NCBI GenBank assembly: GCA_050184295.1
Contig: JBFXAM010000012.1
Coordinates: 1 to 61,020, forward strand
Reading direction: 5' to 3'
Source of the DNA: JBFXAM01 sp050184295
GTDB taxonomy: Bacteria > Planctomycetota > Phycisphaerae > UBA1845 > Fen-1342
Length of the DNA stretch: 61,020 nt
Made by a program: the position numbers and the translations under genes. This document shows, one piece after another, positions 1 through 8,741 of the stretch (the first letter of the stretch is position 1; each line of letters opens with the position of its first letter). The notes beneath the pieces are model-generated. The model was not told the DNA's origin. It did not search any database and was given only the letters and a program-made list of their open reading frames with translations.

Positions 1-776
1 GTCCGGATCGGAAACCGCACGGCCGTCGCACCCGGGTCCGCTGCATCGACTTGGAGGCGGTGCAGGTATGTAGTGCTGATTTCGTCCTCATTGAGCCGGT
101 TCGCCTGGACGATCAGGTAATCGGCGCCCGAGCCATCGCGCATTGGATTTGATACCGTCGGCGACGAGGCCTCGAGTTGGTCAGTTGTCTCAAAGGCCCC
201 CGAAGACGGATAGGTCCAGCGCAGCTCGACCGGGACCGGTCCGCCGCACTCGGCCGGCAATTCAAGAGTGTAACACCGGACACGCATGGTCGTTTGAATG
301 ATCAGGAGCGTGGTCAGTTCCGATCCGATCATCCTCTTCAGAATCAGCGGAGTCGACAGGACGATTTCGCCGGCCAGTGGGTCAGGCTGCGTCAGGTCGA
401 TCGCCGCGATGGGTGTGGCGGCCGTGGCCGGAAAGCCGCCACCTGCCCCGCACGGATGGAAGCGGAAGATCTGCACTTTCGGGTCGCGCGGTGTGTTGTC
501 GATGCAATCGTTCCCTGGCACGAAAATGTAGCGCACGCCGGAAACTCGCGCGATCGCGGCGCCCGAGCGATAGTCTCCAGGTACGCCGGAGCAGCCGTTG
601 CCGAAACCTGCCGGCGCCCACCACCGCAACTCGGGGACGGTGTGCGGTCCGCGAAACGGACTCCGATACGTGTTCCGGATGTTCTGGCCGTACTTCGGCC
701 ACGGGTCATTCGGGTCGAGTTGGGCAAATGCCCCAGTCGGGTGGGTGAAAATCCCCAGTGCCATGACCGCCACCAT
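1..776 (-). CDS. Secreted PQQ/beta-propeller-like protein, C-terminus cut by window edge
   Basis: The minus strand is open from about 776 to the window start without a stop, so only the N-terminal part is present. The product begins with a short hydrophobic stretch ending in GAFA, which looks like a signal peptidase site, followed by QLDPNDPWPKYGQNIRNTYR. A WPKYGxNxRxT opening is typical of secreted beta-propeller (PQQ-like) repeat proteins, where each blade starts with a WPxxxxD/N pattern. Cysteine-containing segments such as GNGCSGVPGDYRSG and CIDNTPRD suggest an extracytoplasmic location. ATG codons lie at 776 and 764 in frame; an upstream GTG or TTG start giving a positively charged n-region is possible. 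Function is unknown, and the propeller assignment is an inference from the first 60 residues. Confidence 0.6.
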   Translation of the reverse strand, partial: MVAVMALGIFTHPTGAFAQLDPNDPWPKYGQNIRNTYRSPFRGPHTVPELRWWAPAGFGNGCSGVPGDYRSGAAIARVSGVRYIFVPGNDCIDNTPRDPKVQIFRFHPCGAGGGFPATAATPIAAIDLTQPDPLAGEIVLSTPLILKRMIGSELTTLLIIQTTMRVRCYTLELPAECGGPVPVELRWTYPSSGAFETTDQLEASSPTVSNPMRDGSGADYLIVQANRLNEDEISTTYLHRLQVDAADPGATAVRFPIR

Positions 777-1279
777 ACCGCGACAAACCCACGCGCGCGG
801 CCAAATCTCCGCCGTGCGCTCCGCGACCGCGCAGCTCCGACCGGGCGCGTTCAACCGCCGCGGCCGCTGCCGTCCGCCACGCGCAACGCTTCTAAGTGCC
901 CTCCCCCTCAACCACTTGCAACGCAACGCCGCTTTTCTGGCCGTCCTCGTTCGGGTTCATGAATCGATCCTCTCGTTCATGCCCGAACGCCCCGCCCATC
1001 GTCGCGCCCGCGCCGCCCTCCTCCGACGCACGCGCGACCGCACACGCGCCGCCCGCCCGCTGCGCGGCGCGGACTACTCTCTGACCTGCAAGCTGCGTGC
1101 CGCGCCGCGGAAGATGGCGACGGGGGAACGGGAAATGGCGAACCGGTACGGCAAAGTGGTGGGGACGAAGTTAAGGAACTCACGTGTCGGTGCGGGCGAT
1201 CCGTCGACTGTCTGGCGTGCTGGGTCGAGGATCGCTGGACCGCAGGGAAGGCTGTACTGCTGCGCCGCGGCCGGGCTCG
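777..1279. other. Gene-free stretch between two minus-strand genes
   Basis: About 500 bases without a credible gene. The open frames here have arginine/alanine-biased composition and no recognisable domain. It lies downstream of the glycosyltransferase gene and upstream of the truncated propeller gene, so it should hold the promoter of the latter. I could not identify convincing -35/-10 boxes, a terminator or an RNA gene. Confidence 0.5.
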
Positions 1280-2440
1280 TCAGCGGGGCTTGGGAAAGTT
1301 CGCCGGGTCGGGTGGGGCGTGGGCGCCGGGGAGTTTCCACGCCGCGCGCATCGCCTCGCAGCTCTGCTCGATCGTGAATCGCCGTGCGAATTCGCTCGCC
1401 CGTTCGCCGAGCGTCGGGTCGCGCAGCGCGCGTTCGAGCAGATCCAGCATCGCGGCGCTCATGCCCGGCACATCGAGCGGATCGCGAAAGTACTCGTGAA
1501 ACAGCGGGCAGACGGCCTCTTTCGCGGCGGGAATCCGCGTCACCAGCACGGGCAGCTTCGCCGCCTGCGCTTCGAGCAGCACGATGCCGTAGCCCTCCCA
1601 CAGCGACGGGAGCGTGAAGAGGTCCATCGCGCTGAGCAGCCGCGGGATGTCGTCGCGGATGCCGCTGAAGGTGACGTGCTTCTCGATGCCCAGATCGCAC
1701 ACCTGCTGGGTGATCGCCGGCCGGAGCGCGCCGTCGCCGATCAGCAGGAAGTGCGTATTCGGGCGCTGTTTCACGACTTGCGCGGCGACCTGCACAAGTC
1801 GCACGTGGTTCTTCTGTTCGAAGAAGCTGCCGATGTGGCCGACGACGGCGGCATCGGCGGGAATGCTGAACTCGCGGCGTACCTCATCGCGCCCGCCGAC
1901 CGCGGTGAACTTGTCCATCGGCAGGCCGTAGCGCACGACGAACATGCGCGGGTCGCGGTTCCAGCGTTCGGGATGAAAGCCTTCGAGCGCCGCCCAGGAG
2001 CACCCGGCGATCGCGGTCGCGGAGCGGACGACCCAGCGGCGCACGAACCACTCGTAAAAGCGACGCTTGAAGTCGTAGTTGTGTCCGCTGCGCGTGTTGT
2101 GGTAGTGCGCGATCCGCGTCGGGACGCCCGCCCGCCGCGCCGCTTCCAGTGCCGGTCCGCCGAGGTTCGCCGGATGCGTGTGGACGACATCATAGGGCCC
2201 GCGGCGGCGTAGCTCGGCCTCCAACTTGCTGATGAACGGATAGGGGTTGCGTCCCATGGTGCAGCCCCAGACCGGGACGCCGAGCTTCTCGGCGCGTTCC
2301 GCCCAGGCGCCCGGACGAGGTGCGAAGTGGCAGACCTCAATGTCGAGACGGGTGCGATCGATGGCGGCGAAGAGGCGCAGGAGATACGCCTCGATGCCGC
2401 CTCCGGCGCCGAACTCGCTGATCAGGTTGAGCACGCGCAT
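1280..2440 (-). CDS. Glycosyltransferase family 4 (GT-B fold)
   Basis: A 386-residue cytoplasmic, probably membrane-associated glycosyltransferase. The N-terminus MRVLNLISEFGAGGGIEAYL is the GT4 opening, with the glycine-rich loop that receives the acceptor. The C-terminal Rossmann domain has VVGHIGSFFEQKNHVRLVQV, then LLIGDGALRP, and the nucleotide-sugar-binding E-x7-E motif in EGYGIVLLEAQ. The architecture resembles EpsF/WcaL-like enzymes of exopolysaccharide or cell-surface glycan synthesis; donor and acceptor cannot be read from sequence. The ATG at 2440 is chosen because GAGGA lies 8 bases upstream. An in-frame start at 2497 would add 19 residues without a family match. The gene stands alone, with no other polysaccharide genes beside it. 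Confidence 0.9.
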   Translation of the reverse strand: MRVLNLISEFGAGGGIEAYLLRLFAAIDRTRLDIEVCHFAPRPGAWAERAEKLGVPVWGCTMGRNPYPFISKLEAELRRRGPYDVVHTHPANLGGPALEAARRAGVPTRIAHYHNTRSGHNYDFKRRFYEWFVRRWVVRSATAIAGCSWAALEGFHPERWNRDPRMFVVRYGLPMDKFTAVGGRDEVRREFSIPADAAVVGHIGSFFEQKNHVRLVQVAAQVVKQRPNTHFLLIGDGALRPAITQQVCDLGIEKHVTFSGIRDDIPRLLSAMDLFTLPSLWEGYGIVLLEAQAAKLPVLVTRIPAAKEAVCPLFHEYFRDPLDVPGMSAAMLDLLERALRDPTLGERASEFARRFTIEQSCEAMRAAWKLPGAHAPPDPANFPKPR

Positions 2441-2694
2441 CGGCCGGATCCTCGCCGGGTTCGGGTCGTGGGTCGCAGAGTATATCGTCGATGTCACACT
2501 GCGGGTGTGAGCGGTGCTCCGTGGTCGGGGTTCGGTTGGCCGGCGTCCGCGAGCGTGCGCCTGCGGACACGGGATTACATCCCCTGACGTGCGTGATGTT
2601 GCGGCGGCCCGTCGGGGTTGCTAGGGTGATGAATCTCGGCGACCAGGCGAGCGGCACATTTCCGCCGGGAAGTTCTTGAACACAAAGGTGTGGC

Positions 2695-3735
2695 ATGCAG
2701 CGTCAAATTTGCGGTGCGGTGTTGGCGGCGTGGCTGATCGCGGGTGGAGCGGCGGGCTGGGCGAGGGCGCAGGAGAAGAGCGCCGCCGAGCAGGTCGACG
2801 TTCCCCGTCTGAACGAGGCGTTCATCCGCGCGTACAACGACAAGGAATGGGCCAAGGCGATCGAGCTCGGCGAGAAGCTTCAGGCAGCGGACCCCACCAA
2901 CGAGACCCACCTCTACAACCTCGCGTGCGTCTACGCGCTCGGCGGGCATGGCGACAAGGCGGTCGACGCGTTTCGGCGCGCCGCCGACGACGGCTTCCCC
3001 GATTACGAGCTGGCCGCCACCGATCCGGATCTCGACAGCATCCGCGGCAAGGACGGCTACAAGACCGGGCTGGAGACGATCCGCAAGAACTCCGCGAAGA
3101 TGCTGGAGTCGTTCAAGGAAAAGGCGGCCCAAAGCGAGCCGTTGATCATCGTTCCGAAGGGGCTCGATGCCGACAAGCCCGCGGCCGCAGTGGTCGCGCT
3201 GCACGGGTTTGGCGGGTCGGCGGACCGCTTCGCGGAGGCGTGGAAAGCTGCCGCCGAGAAGGCCGGCGCGATCCTCATTCTGCCGCGCGCGGTGCTACCG
3301 GCCGGTTCCGGCTACCAGTGGGGCACTTCTGACCAGGCGGCGATCCTCGTCAACGCGGCGCTCGAGAAGGCCAGGTCCAAGCACACGATCGACGCGAAAC
3401 GCGTCGTGTTGACCGGCTTTTCGCAGGGCGGGATGCTTTCGTACACGCTCGGACTTCGCTACGCCGATCAGTTCGCAGCGGTCATTCCGGTTTGCGGCAA
3501 CTACAACCCGCTCGCGCTGAAGGACGCGACCGAGAACAAGAAGCGCCTGCCGCGGTTCTTTATCATGGTGGGCGGCGAGGACATCGGGCTGAACGCGAGC
3601 CGCCAGGCGGAGCGCGAGCTGCGCGAAGCGGGGGCGAAGGTCGCACTCGAAGTCTACGAGGGCGTCGGTCACGAGTTCCCCAAGAACCGCGACGACGAGC
3701 TGGCGAAGGCGCTCAAGTTCGCGCTCGGATCCTGA
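2695..3735 (+). CDS. Secreted TPR-alpha/beta hydrolase (esterase/phospholipase-like)
   Basis: 346 residues with a signal peptide (cleavage near GWARAQ, residues 20-26). Residues about 35-110 form a short TPR-like helical region (YNDKEWAKAIELGEKLQ; HLYNLACVYALGGHGDKAVD). Residues about 145-345 are an alpha/beta hydrolase of the carboxylesterase/feruloyl-esterase type. VVALHGFGG is the oxyanion-hole strand, TGFSQGG the nucleophile elbow with the catalytic Ser, GGEDIG the likely acid region and GVGHEFP the catalytic His. Such enzymes hydrolyse esters outside the cytoplasm. The pairing of a TPR stretch with an esterase domain suggests that substrate presentation depends on a protein partner, but that is inference. 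The upstream region has a GGGAAG Shine-Dalgarno-like stretch. Confidence 0.88.
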   Translation: MQRQICGAVLAAWLIAGGAAGWARAQEKSAAEQVDVPRLNEAFIRAYNDKEWAKAIELGEKLQAADPTNETHLYNLACVYALGGHGDKAVDAFRRAADDGFPDYELAATDPDLDSIRGKDGYKTGLETIRKNSAKMLESFKEKAAQSEPLIIVPKGLDADKPAAAVVALHGFGGSADRFAEAWKAAAEKAGAILILPRAVLPAGSGYQWGTSDQAAILVNAALEKARSKHTIDAKRVVLTGFSQGGMLSYTLGLRYADQFAAVIPVCGNYNPLALKDATENKKRLPRFFIMVGGEDIGLNASRQAERELREAGAKVALEVYEGVGHEFPKNRDDELAKALKFALGS

Positions 3736-3750
3736 CTTTCACTTCCGAAC

Positions 3751-4494
3751 ATGTGTAATCCGGGTCGAATGACGCCGCGCTCCCATTTTGCCGCACGACG
3801 CGTCGCGCCGCGGCGGCGACTGGTCGCGCTCAGCGCACTCGCGGGGTGCGCCGTGTTCGGAGCATTGCGGCTCGCCGCGCTCGACGAGAGCGCCGGGCAG
3901 TCTTCGTCCGCGGCGCGCGTCGTCGCGACGGAGAAGCCCGCGCCGGGCGGCGTGGTTGCGGGGCGTGTCACGACGAGCAACGGCCGCCCGCTGTTCGAAA
4001 CGGTCGTGTACCTCGAATCCACGGATCCCAGTCGGCGTTTTCCCGCGCCTGCCACGCCCGCGGTGGTCGGGCAAAAGGGGGCTCAGTTCGCCCCCGCGCT
4101 GACGGTCGTGGCGGTCGGCCAGGCGGTCGAGTTTCGCAACGACGAGGATCAGCCGATCGAGCACAACGTCTTTTCGAAGTCCAAGGAGGTGCGCGAGTTC
4201 GATCTCGGACTCTACAAGCCGAACCAGGCCCGCACCGTCACTTTCGACAAGCCGGGTGCGGTTGTGCTCGGCTGCTCGATTCACCGCGAGATGCAGGGAG
4301 TCGTGTATGTCTGCCCGACGCCTTTCTTCGCACGCGTTGCGGCGGACGGAACGTACTCCCTTTCCGGGGTGCCGCCGGGCGCATACGAGGTGCACACATG
4401 GCAGCGCAACCGGCGCTACCTCGAGCACACGCAGCGCATCGACGTTACCGCCGGCGCCCCCGTCGCGCTCGACATCGTGCTGAGACGCAACTGA
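3751..4494 (+). CDS. Exported cupredoxin-like (plastocyanin-type) protein with carboxypeptidase-regulatory-like fold
   Basis: 247 residues. An arginine-rich n-region is followed by a hydrophobic segment (about residues 24-44), giving a signal peptide or membrane anchor. The body starts with a beta-sandwich motif (GGVVAGRVTTSNGRPLFETV) and continues into a copper-protein-like core, in which VGQAVEFRNDEDQPIEHNVF and GAVVLGCSIHREMQG supply the His-Cys-His-Met set of a type-1 copper site. It matches the methylamine-utilisation/plastocyanin-like family common in planctomycetes. It closes with a prealbumin-like segment (DGTYSLSGVPPGAYEVHTWQ). A single-electron carrier or copper-binding role outside the membrane is likely. 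Its stop overlaps the start of the next lipoprotein gene by one base (TGATG), so the two are translationally coupled. A second ATG at 3769 could be the true start. Confidence 0.82.
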   Translation: MCNPGRMTPRSHFAARRVAPRRRLVALSALAGCAVFGALRLAALDESAGQSSSAARVVATEKPAPGGVVAGRVTTSNGRPLFETVVYLESTDPSRRFPAPATPAVVGQKGAQFAPALTVVAVGQAVEFRNDEDQPIEHNVFSKSKEVREFDLGLYKPNQARTVTFDKPGAVVLGCSIHREMQGVVYVCPTPFFARVAADGTYSLSGVPPGAYEVHTWQRNRRYLEHTQRIDVTAGAPVALDIVLRRN

Positions 4495-5258
4495 TGCCCA
4501 CCGTTCGCACCCTGTTGGCAATCACATCGCTGCTCGCGGCGGTCGGCTGCGCGCCGCCGATGCGCGTCGCCCCGGGTCTGGCGGGCGTGCGCGTGCATGT
4601 CCGCGCCACGCCCAAGGCCGGTTATGTCCCGCCTTCCGAGGACGTGGTTGTCGACAGCTACGGCCGCGTGGACATGCTTGCGCCTGACGTGCCCGCGACC
4701 GGGCCGTTCGCGCATTACGACTACCGCGCCCTCGACGGTGTCGTCGTTGCACTGAATCCGGCCGCGACCACGCCGTCCGTGCGCCCGCCCCCTGTCAGCA
4801 CCGTGACGATTTCGCCGCAATCGGGCGACGGAGCGGCGGCGTCCGTGACCGGCATGTCGATCTTCGCCGCCAGCGTCGGCGGCACGCTGACCGTCCGCAA
4901 TGGCAGTTCGACCGCAGAGAGCGTCTATTCGGTTTCGCCCGGGAATCGCTTTGACCTGGGCACGATCGCACCGGGCGCGTCGGCATCGCACACGCTGACA
5001 GCGGCGGGGATCGTCGAAGTTCTCGCCGACTCGCGCGACGCCCCGCTCGCGTGCGTCTACGTCGCGCCAACGCCGTGGGTGAGTATCGCCCGCGCCGGCA
5101 GCCGCGTGGATTTCCCGGACGTGCCACCGGGCCGGTGCGTGGCGACCGCGTGGCACCCGCGATTGCCCGGAATGGAGCGCACGCTTGAACTCGTCGCCGA
5201 TCGGGCCACCGAGACGACGCTGACCATCAGCGTCAACGCGCTCCCCAAGGCCCGCTGA
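4494..5258 (+). CDS. Lipoprotein coupled to the cupredoxin-like protein
   Basis: 254 residues. The N-terminus has a lipobox (LLAAVGC, Cys about residue 18), so the mature protein should be a lipid-anchored exported protein. The body looks like two beta-sandwich domains. The second carries IVEVLADSRDAPLACVYVAP, which parallels the copper-site region of its upstream partner but lacks the complete His/Met ligand set. It ends in an FPDVPPGRCVATAWHPRLPG segment that mirrors the closing part of the preceding protein. It may be a degenerate paralogue that partners the copper protein. Start at 4494 is fixed by the one-base TGATG overlap. Function unknown. Confidence 0.75.
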   Translation: MPTVRTLLAITSLLAAVGCAPPMRVAPGLAGVRVHVRATPKAGYVPPSEDVVVDSYGRVDMLAPDVPATGPFAHYDYRALDGVVVALNPAATTPSVRPPPVSTVTISPQSGDGAAASVTGMSIFAASVGGTLTVRNGSSTAESVYSVSPGNRFDLGTIAPGASASHTLTAAGIVEVLADSRDAPLACVYVAPTPWVSIARAGSRVDFPDVPPGRCVATAWHPRLPGMERTLELVADRATETTLTISVNALPKAR

Positions 5259-5335
5259 CCGACGGCACATGTCCGACCGAGGCTCCAACCGCCGCGTCAG
5301 CCGCGCAGCCATCGCTCCGTCGCTACAATGCAGCC

Positions 5336-5935
5336 ATGGTTCCGGATCGAACCCATCCCTCACTGCTCCAGCGCGTGCGCGATCCCAACGACCACGCCGC
5401 ATGGGCCGATTTCGACCGCCAGTATCGCGAGCTGATCCTGCGCTACGCCCTGGCGCGCGGCCTTCAGCCCGCGGACGCCGAGGACGTGCGCCAGATCGTG
5501 CTGATGAACCTTACGCAGGCGATGCGGCGGTTCGTCTACAACCCGGAGTTGGGCCGTTTTCGCAACTATCTGGCGCGCGTCGTTCGCAACGCGATCGTCC
5601 GGCTGGTGGAGCGTCGGGGTCCGGAGTGGGCGCTGGGCAGCTCGGTGCTCGCGACCGGGGCCGTGCTCGAGGACGCCGCCGCGGACGAGTTGTGGGAGCG
5701 GGAGTGGGTGAATCACCACTACCGCTGCGCGCTCGAGGCGCTCCGCGCCGCGGTCGAGCCGCAGACGCTCGCCGTGTTCGAGCGGCTGATCAGCGGTGCG
5801 ACGGCGGCGGACGCAGCGGAGGCGTTCGGGCTCACCGTCGACGCGGTTCAGAAGATCAAGCAGCGCATGCGAGACCGCCTCCAGGAGCGCATCGCGCAGC
5901 AGATTCGGCAGGAAGATGACGCATTCAGCGCGTGA
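5336..5935 (+). CDS. ECF-type RNA polymerase sigma factor (planctomycete type)
   Basis: 199 residues. Region 2 is visible in HAAWADFDRQYRELILRYA and in QPADAEDVRQIVLMNLTQAM, followed by FRNYLARVVRNAIVRLVERR. Region 4 (residues about 140-185) is an HTH: VFERLISGATAADAAEAFGL, then VDAVQKIKQRMRDRL. This is the ECF group found next to Ser/Thr kinases in planctomycetes. There is no anti-sigma gene; the neighbour is a kinase whose start overlaps this gene by 20 bases. The regulatory input is therefore probably kinase-dependent (inference from this known pairing). Confidence 0.92.
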   Translation: MVPDRTHPSLLQRVRDPNDHAAWADFDRQYRELILRYALARGLQPADAEDVRQIVLMNLTQAMRRFVYNPELGRFRNYLARVVRNAIVRLVERRGPEWALGSSVLATGAVLEDAAADELWEREWVNHHYRCALEALRAAVEPQTLAVFERLISGATAADAAEAFGLTVDAVQKIKQRMRDRLQERIAQQIRQEDDAFSA

Positions 5936-8078
5936 CTCCGGCGACACCATCGACCCTCACAACACGCGGTCCTCGTTCGGCGAGCTGGCCGCGTTTGGGC
6001 TTTCGAGCGCCGACGATCAATGGCTGCGGCGGCTGCGCGAGGCCGGCAGCGGCACCGGCGCGCTTGGCCTCGTCGGCGGATATGAGCTGCTCGGCGAGGT
6101 CGGTCGCGGTGGGCAGGGCATCGTTTACAAAGCACGCCAGATCGCAACCGGGCGCCTGGTCGCCGTCAAACGGCTGCTCCACGGCGCGTTCGCCAGCCCG
6201 ACCGTCCGCCGCCGGTTCGCGCGCGAAGTCCAGACCGCCGCCCGGCTCAAGCACGCCAATCTCGTCACGGTCTACGGCGTCGAAGCCGCCGCCGACCCGC
6301 CCATGCTCGTGCTCGAATGGATCGACGGTGTTCCCGCCGACCGCTGGGCGCGGCCCGCGCCCGGCGTCGAACGCCCGCTCGACGAACGGCTTCGGTTGTT
6401 TCTCAGTATCTGTGCCGGTGTGCAGTACGCGCATCAGCAGGGGGTCATTCACCGCGATCTGAAGCCGGGGAACATTCTCGTCGACGGGTCCGGTGCGGCC
6501 CACATTCTCGACTTCGGACTCGCGAAGCTGCTGAACGAGTCGCCCGGCGAGCCGCAGATGACCGCCACCGGCGACCTGATCGGCACGCCGGCGTACTTCG
6601 CGCCGGAGCAGGTGCGCGGCGAAACCGACGGGGTCGACACGCGGACGGATGTGTACTCCCTGGGCGTGATCCTGTATGACCTGTTGACTGGCGAACTTCC
6701 TTACCCGGTGCGCGGATCGCTCGCCGACCTGCTGCACGCCATTCAGACGGTCGAGCCGGCGGCGCCTTCCAGGCGCAATCGCAAGCTGCCGCGCGACCTG
6801 GACATCATCGCGCTCAAGAGCCTGGCAAAGGACCCGCGACAGCGCTATCAGTCCGTGGACGCGCTGGCCGAGGACCTGCGCCGCTTTCGCGCCGGCGAAG
6901 CCATCCACGCACATCCGCCCAGCGCGGTCTATCAGCTCGGCAAACTGCTGCGCAAGCACCGCGTCACGGTCGCGCTGGCTTCACTGGCATTAGTGACCAT
7001 TGTCACATTCGCGGTCGTCAGCACCGCGTTGTCCATCCAATTGGCCCGCCGCAGCGCCCTGGTCGAACGCCAAAACCGCTTTTTGTCGGAGATTTTCCTC
7101 AGCACCAATCCCGAGGAAACGGCCGGTCGTGAGCCGACCGTTCGCGAGGTGCTCGACAAGGCGTCCCGCCGGCTTTTCGAGGAATTCAGCGACGACCCAA
7201 AGGTCGCGTCCGTGCTCCACGAACTGCTCGGCAGCGCCTATCGTGCGCTGGGCCAGGCGCAGCAGGCCGAGCGCCATCTGCGCGCCGCGGCCGCGACCGG
7301 CGCCGCCTCCGGCACGCGCCGTCCCGATGAGACCATTCACTTTCTGACCGAGCTGTCCGCGGCATTGCTCGCGCAACCCGGAAAGGCCGCCGAGGCCGAA
7401 CCGTTTCTGCGCGAGCGGCTGCGGATCGCGGAGCACGCATGGGGCCGCACCCACCCCAACACGCTGGCCGCGTTCACCACATTGGCGGACGTGCTGGCGA
7501 TGCAGCAGAAACACAGCGCGTTGGAAGAGCTGACCCAAGCGCAGCTCGCCGCGCTCGAAGCGGCCCACGGCGACGCACACCCGGACACGATCCACGTGCT
7601 CGTGCGGCTCGGAAACCTGCTGGAACAGCGCGGTCGCGACGACGACGCCGAGCGCGTGCTGCGCAAAGCGGCCCGCGCAGCGCACACAGTTTACGGCCCC
7701 GAGCATGGGGCGTGGCTGGATGCGCAGCACGCGCTGGCGCGCGTGCTGCTTCGGCGCGGCGATGCGCCGCGGGCCGAGGCGGAGTTTCAGCCGCTGATCG
7801 CGGTAGTAGAGCACACTTCCAGCGCGCACGACTGGCGCCGTGCCGTGATCCACAGCGATTGGGGAGCGTGTCTTGCCGCGCTCGGGCGCACGTCCGACGC
7901 GGTCCGCGAGCTGGAGGCTTCGGCGACGACGCTGCGCGCGACGCTCGGCGACGCCCATTCGCAGACGCAAGTGTGTCTGCGCCGTCTCAGGGACGCGCTG
8001 CGCGCGACGGGCGCAAACGAGCGGGCGGCGGCTGTCGAGGACCTGTTGTCGCCGCGCGACCCGCCGGACACGCCGTAA
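5916..8078 (+). CDS. Membrane Ser/Thr protein kinase with C-terminal TPRs
   Basis: 720 residues. The kinase domain spans about residues 56-320: P-loop GEVGRGGQGIVY (60-71), ATP-anchoring Lys85, catalytic HRDLKPGN (Asp181), DFGLAK (Asp199) and the APE-like motif FAPEQ. One transmembrane helix follows at about 350-375. The extracytoplasmic part contains TPR units of the TPR_10/12 type (HPNTLAAFTTLADVLAMQQK; HPDTIHVLVRLGNLLEQRGR). This is the PknB-like signalling architecture common in planctomycetes. The ATG at 5916 lies inside the sigma-factor gene, directly after AGGAAG, giving translational coupling. The kinase probably phosphorylates the sigma factor or its control proteins; that link is inferred from the gene pairing. 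Confidence 0.93.
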   Translation: MTHSARDSGDTIDPHNTRSSFGELAAFGLSSADDQWLRRLREAGSGTGALGLVGGYELLGEVGRGGQGIVYKARQIATGRLVAVKRLLHGAFASPTVRRRFAREVQTAARLKHANLVTVYGVEAAADPPMLVLEWIDGVPADRWARPAPGVERPLDERLRLFLSICAGVQYAHQQGVIHRDLKPGNILVDGSGAAHILDFGLAKLLNESPGEPQMTATGDLIGTPAYFAPEQVRGETDGVDTRTDVYSLGVILYDLLTGELPYPVRGSLADLLHAIQTVEPAAPSRRNRKLPRDLDIIALKSLAKDPRQRYQSVDALAEDLRRFRAGEAIHAHPPSAVYQLGKLLRKHRVTVALASLALVTIVTFAVVSTALSIQLARRSALVERQNRFLSEIFLSTNPEETAGREPTVREVLDKASRRLFEEFSDDPKVASVLHELLGSAYRALGQAQQAERHLRAAAATGAASGTRRPDETIHFLTELSAALLAQPGKAAEAEPFLRERLRIAEHAWGRTHPNTLAAFTTLADVLAMQQKHSALEELTQAQLAALEAAHGDAHPDTIHVLVRLGNLLEQRGRDDDAERVLRKAARAAHTVYGPEHGAWLDAQHALARVLLRRGDAPRAEAEFQPLIAVVEHTSSAHDWRRAVIHSDWGACLAALGRTSDAVRELEASATTLRATLGDAHSQTQVCLRRLRDALRATGANERAAAVEDLLSPRDPPDTP

Positions 8079-8147
8079 GCGCGTGGCTCAACGCGCCGCA
8101 GAACGCCGCCGCGCGTCAGACCATCCCACCGCGCGACCGGGCCCGAC

Positions 8148-8741
8148 TTACTTCAGCTTGAATACGCCGCGCGAAACGCGCGCGACCGACGGCATATTGG
8201 CCAGCGCAATGCCCACGCTCGTCGCGAGCGTCTTGTTCTTTGTCTTGAATCCGGACTTGGTTACGCCGGTGGTGATGTCCTTCACGGACATCGGCGTCCC
8301 TGCCGAGAGCACGCGCTGAATGTAGTCCTTCAGCGAGCCGGCCCGGACGCCACTTGCGGCGCGCGTCGCGCGGCCGCGCGGCTTTGCCTTGGCGGCGGCG
8401 CGGGCCGGGCGTCCGGCCTTTCGCGGCCCGCGCGCGGCTGCCGCGCGTGGCGCTCCGCCTCGCAGTGCTGCCAGCGCCGCGTCGAGCGCGCCGATCTGCG
8501 CGTCGAGGGCGCTGCGCTGCGCGTGCAGGTCGGAAAACGCGGCTTCCATCGCGCCGACGAGACTGGAATTCACCGCCGCGCCAGCGCCGGACCGCACTGC
8601 CGCTCGCGCCGCGGGCGTCCGCCGCGCGCGGGCTGCGCGCCGCCGGCCCCCGACGCCGTGAGTCGCGCTCATGTGCCGCGCGAGGTGGGCCGGCAGGGAA
8701 AATGTCCGATCGCACTTATTACAGCGCAGAGTTTTGGCCAT
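8148..8741 (-). CDS. C2H2 zinc-finger protein with C-terminal HARE-HTH-like domain
   Basis: 197 residues in three parts. Residues 1-30 form a classical C2H2 finger: Cys7, Cys10, His23 and His28 (C-x2-C-x12-H-x4-H), with the hydrophobic core residues of eukaryote-like fingers (CNKCDRTFSLPAHLARHMS). Residues about 60-100 are a coiled-coil-like stretch (SDLHAQRSALDAQIGALDAA), followed by an Ala/Arg/Pro/Lys-rich linker reminiscent of histone-H1-like tails. Residues about 135-197 match the HB1/ASXL (HARE-HTH) winged-helix pattern: LKDYIQRVLSAGTPMSVKDI, then the terminal VARVSRGVFKLK. A DNA-binding nucleoid or regulatory protein is likely. AGGAG sits 6 bases before the ATG, and a -10-like TATAGT lies upstream near 8780. 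It is a solitary gene. Confidence 0.85.
   Translation of the reverse strand: MAKTLRCNKCDRTFSLPAHLARHMSATHGVGGRRRAARARRTPAARAAVRSGAGAAVNSSLVGAMEAAFSDLHAQRSALDAQIGALDAALAALRGGAPRAAAARGPRKAGRPARAAAKAKPRGRATRAASGVRAGSLKDYIQRVLSAGTPMSVKDITTGVTKSGFKTKNKTLATSVGIALANMPSVARVSRGVFKLK

Noticed and set aside
1184..2212. Plus-strand frame of 342 codons antisense to the glycosyltransferase
   Set aside because: It mirrors a well-supported GT4 gene and has no recognisable motif. GC-rich DNA produces many such antisense frames throughout this window.
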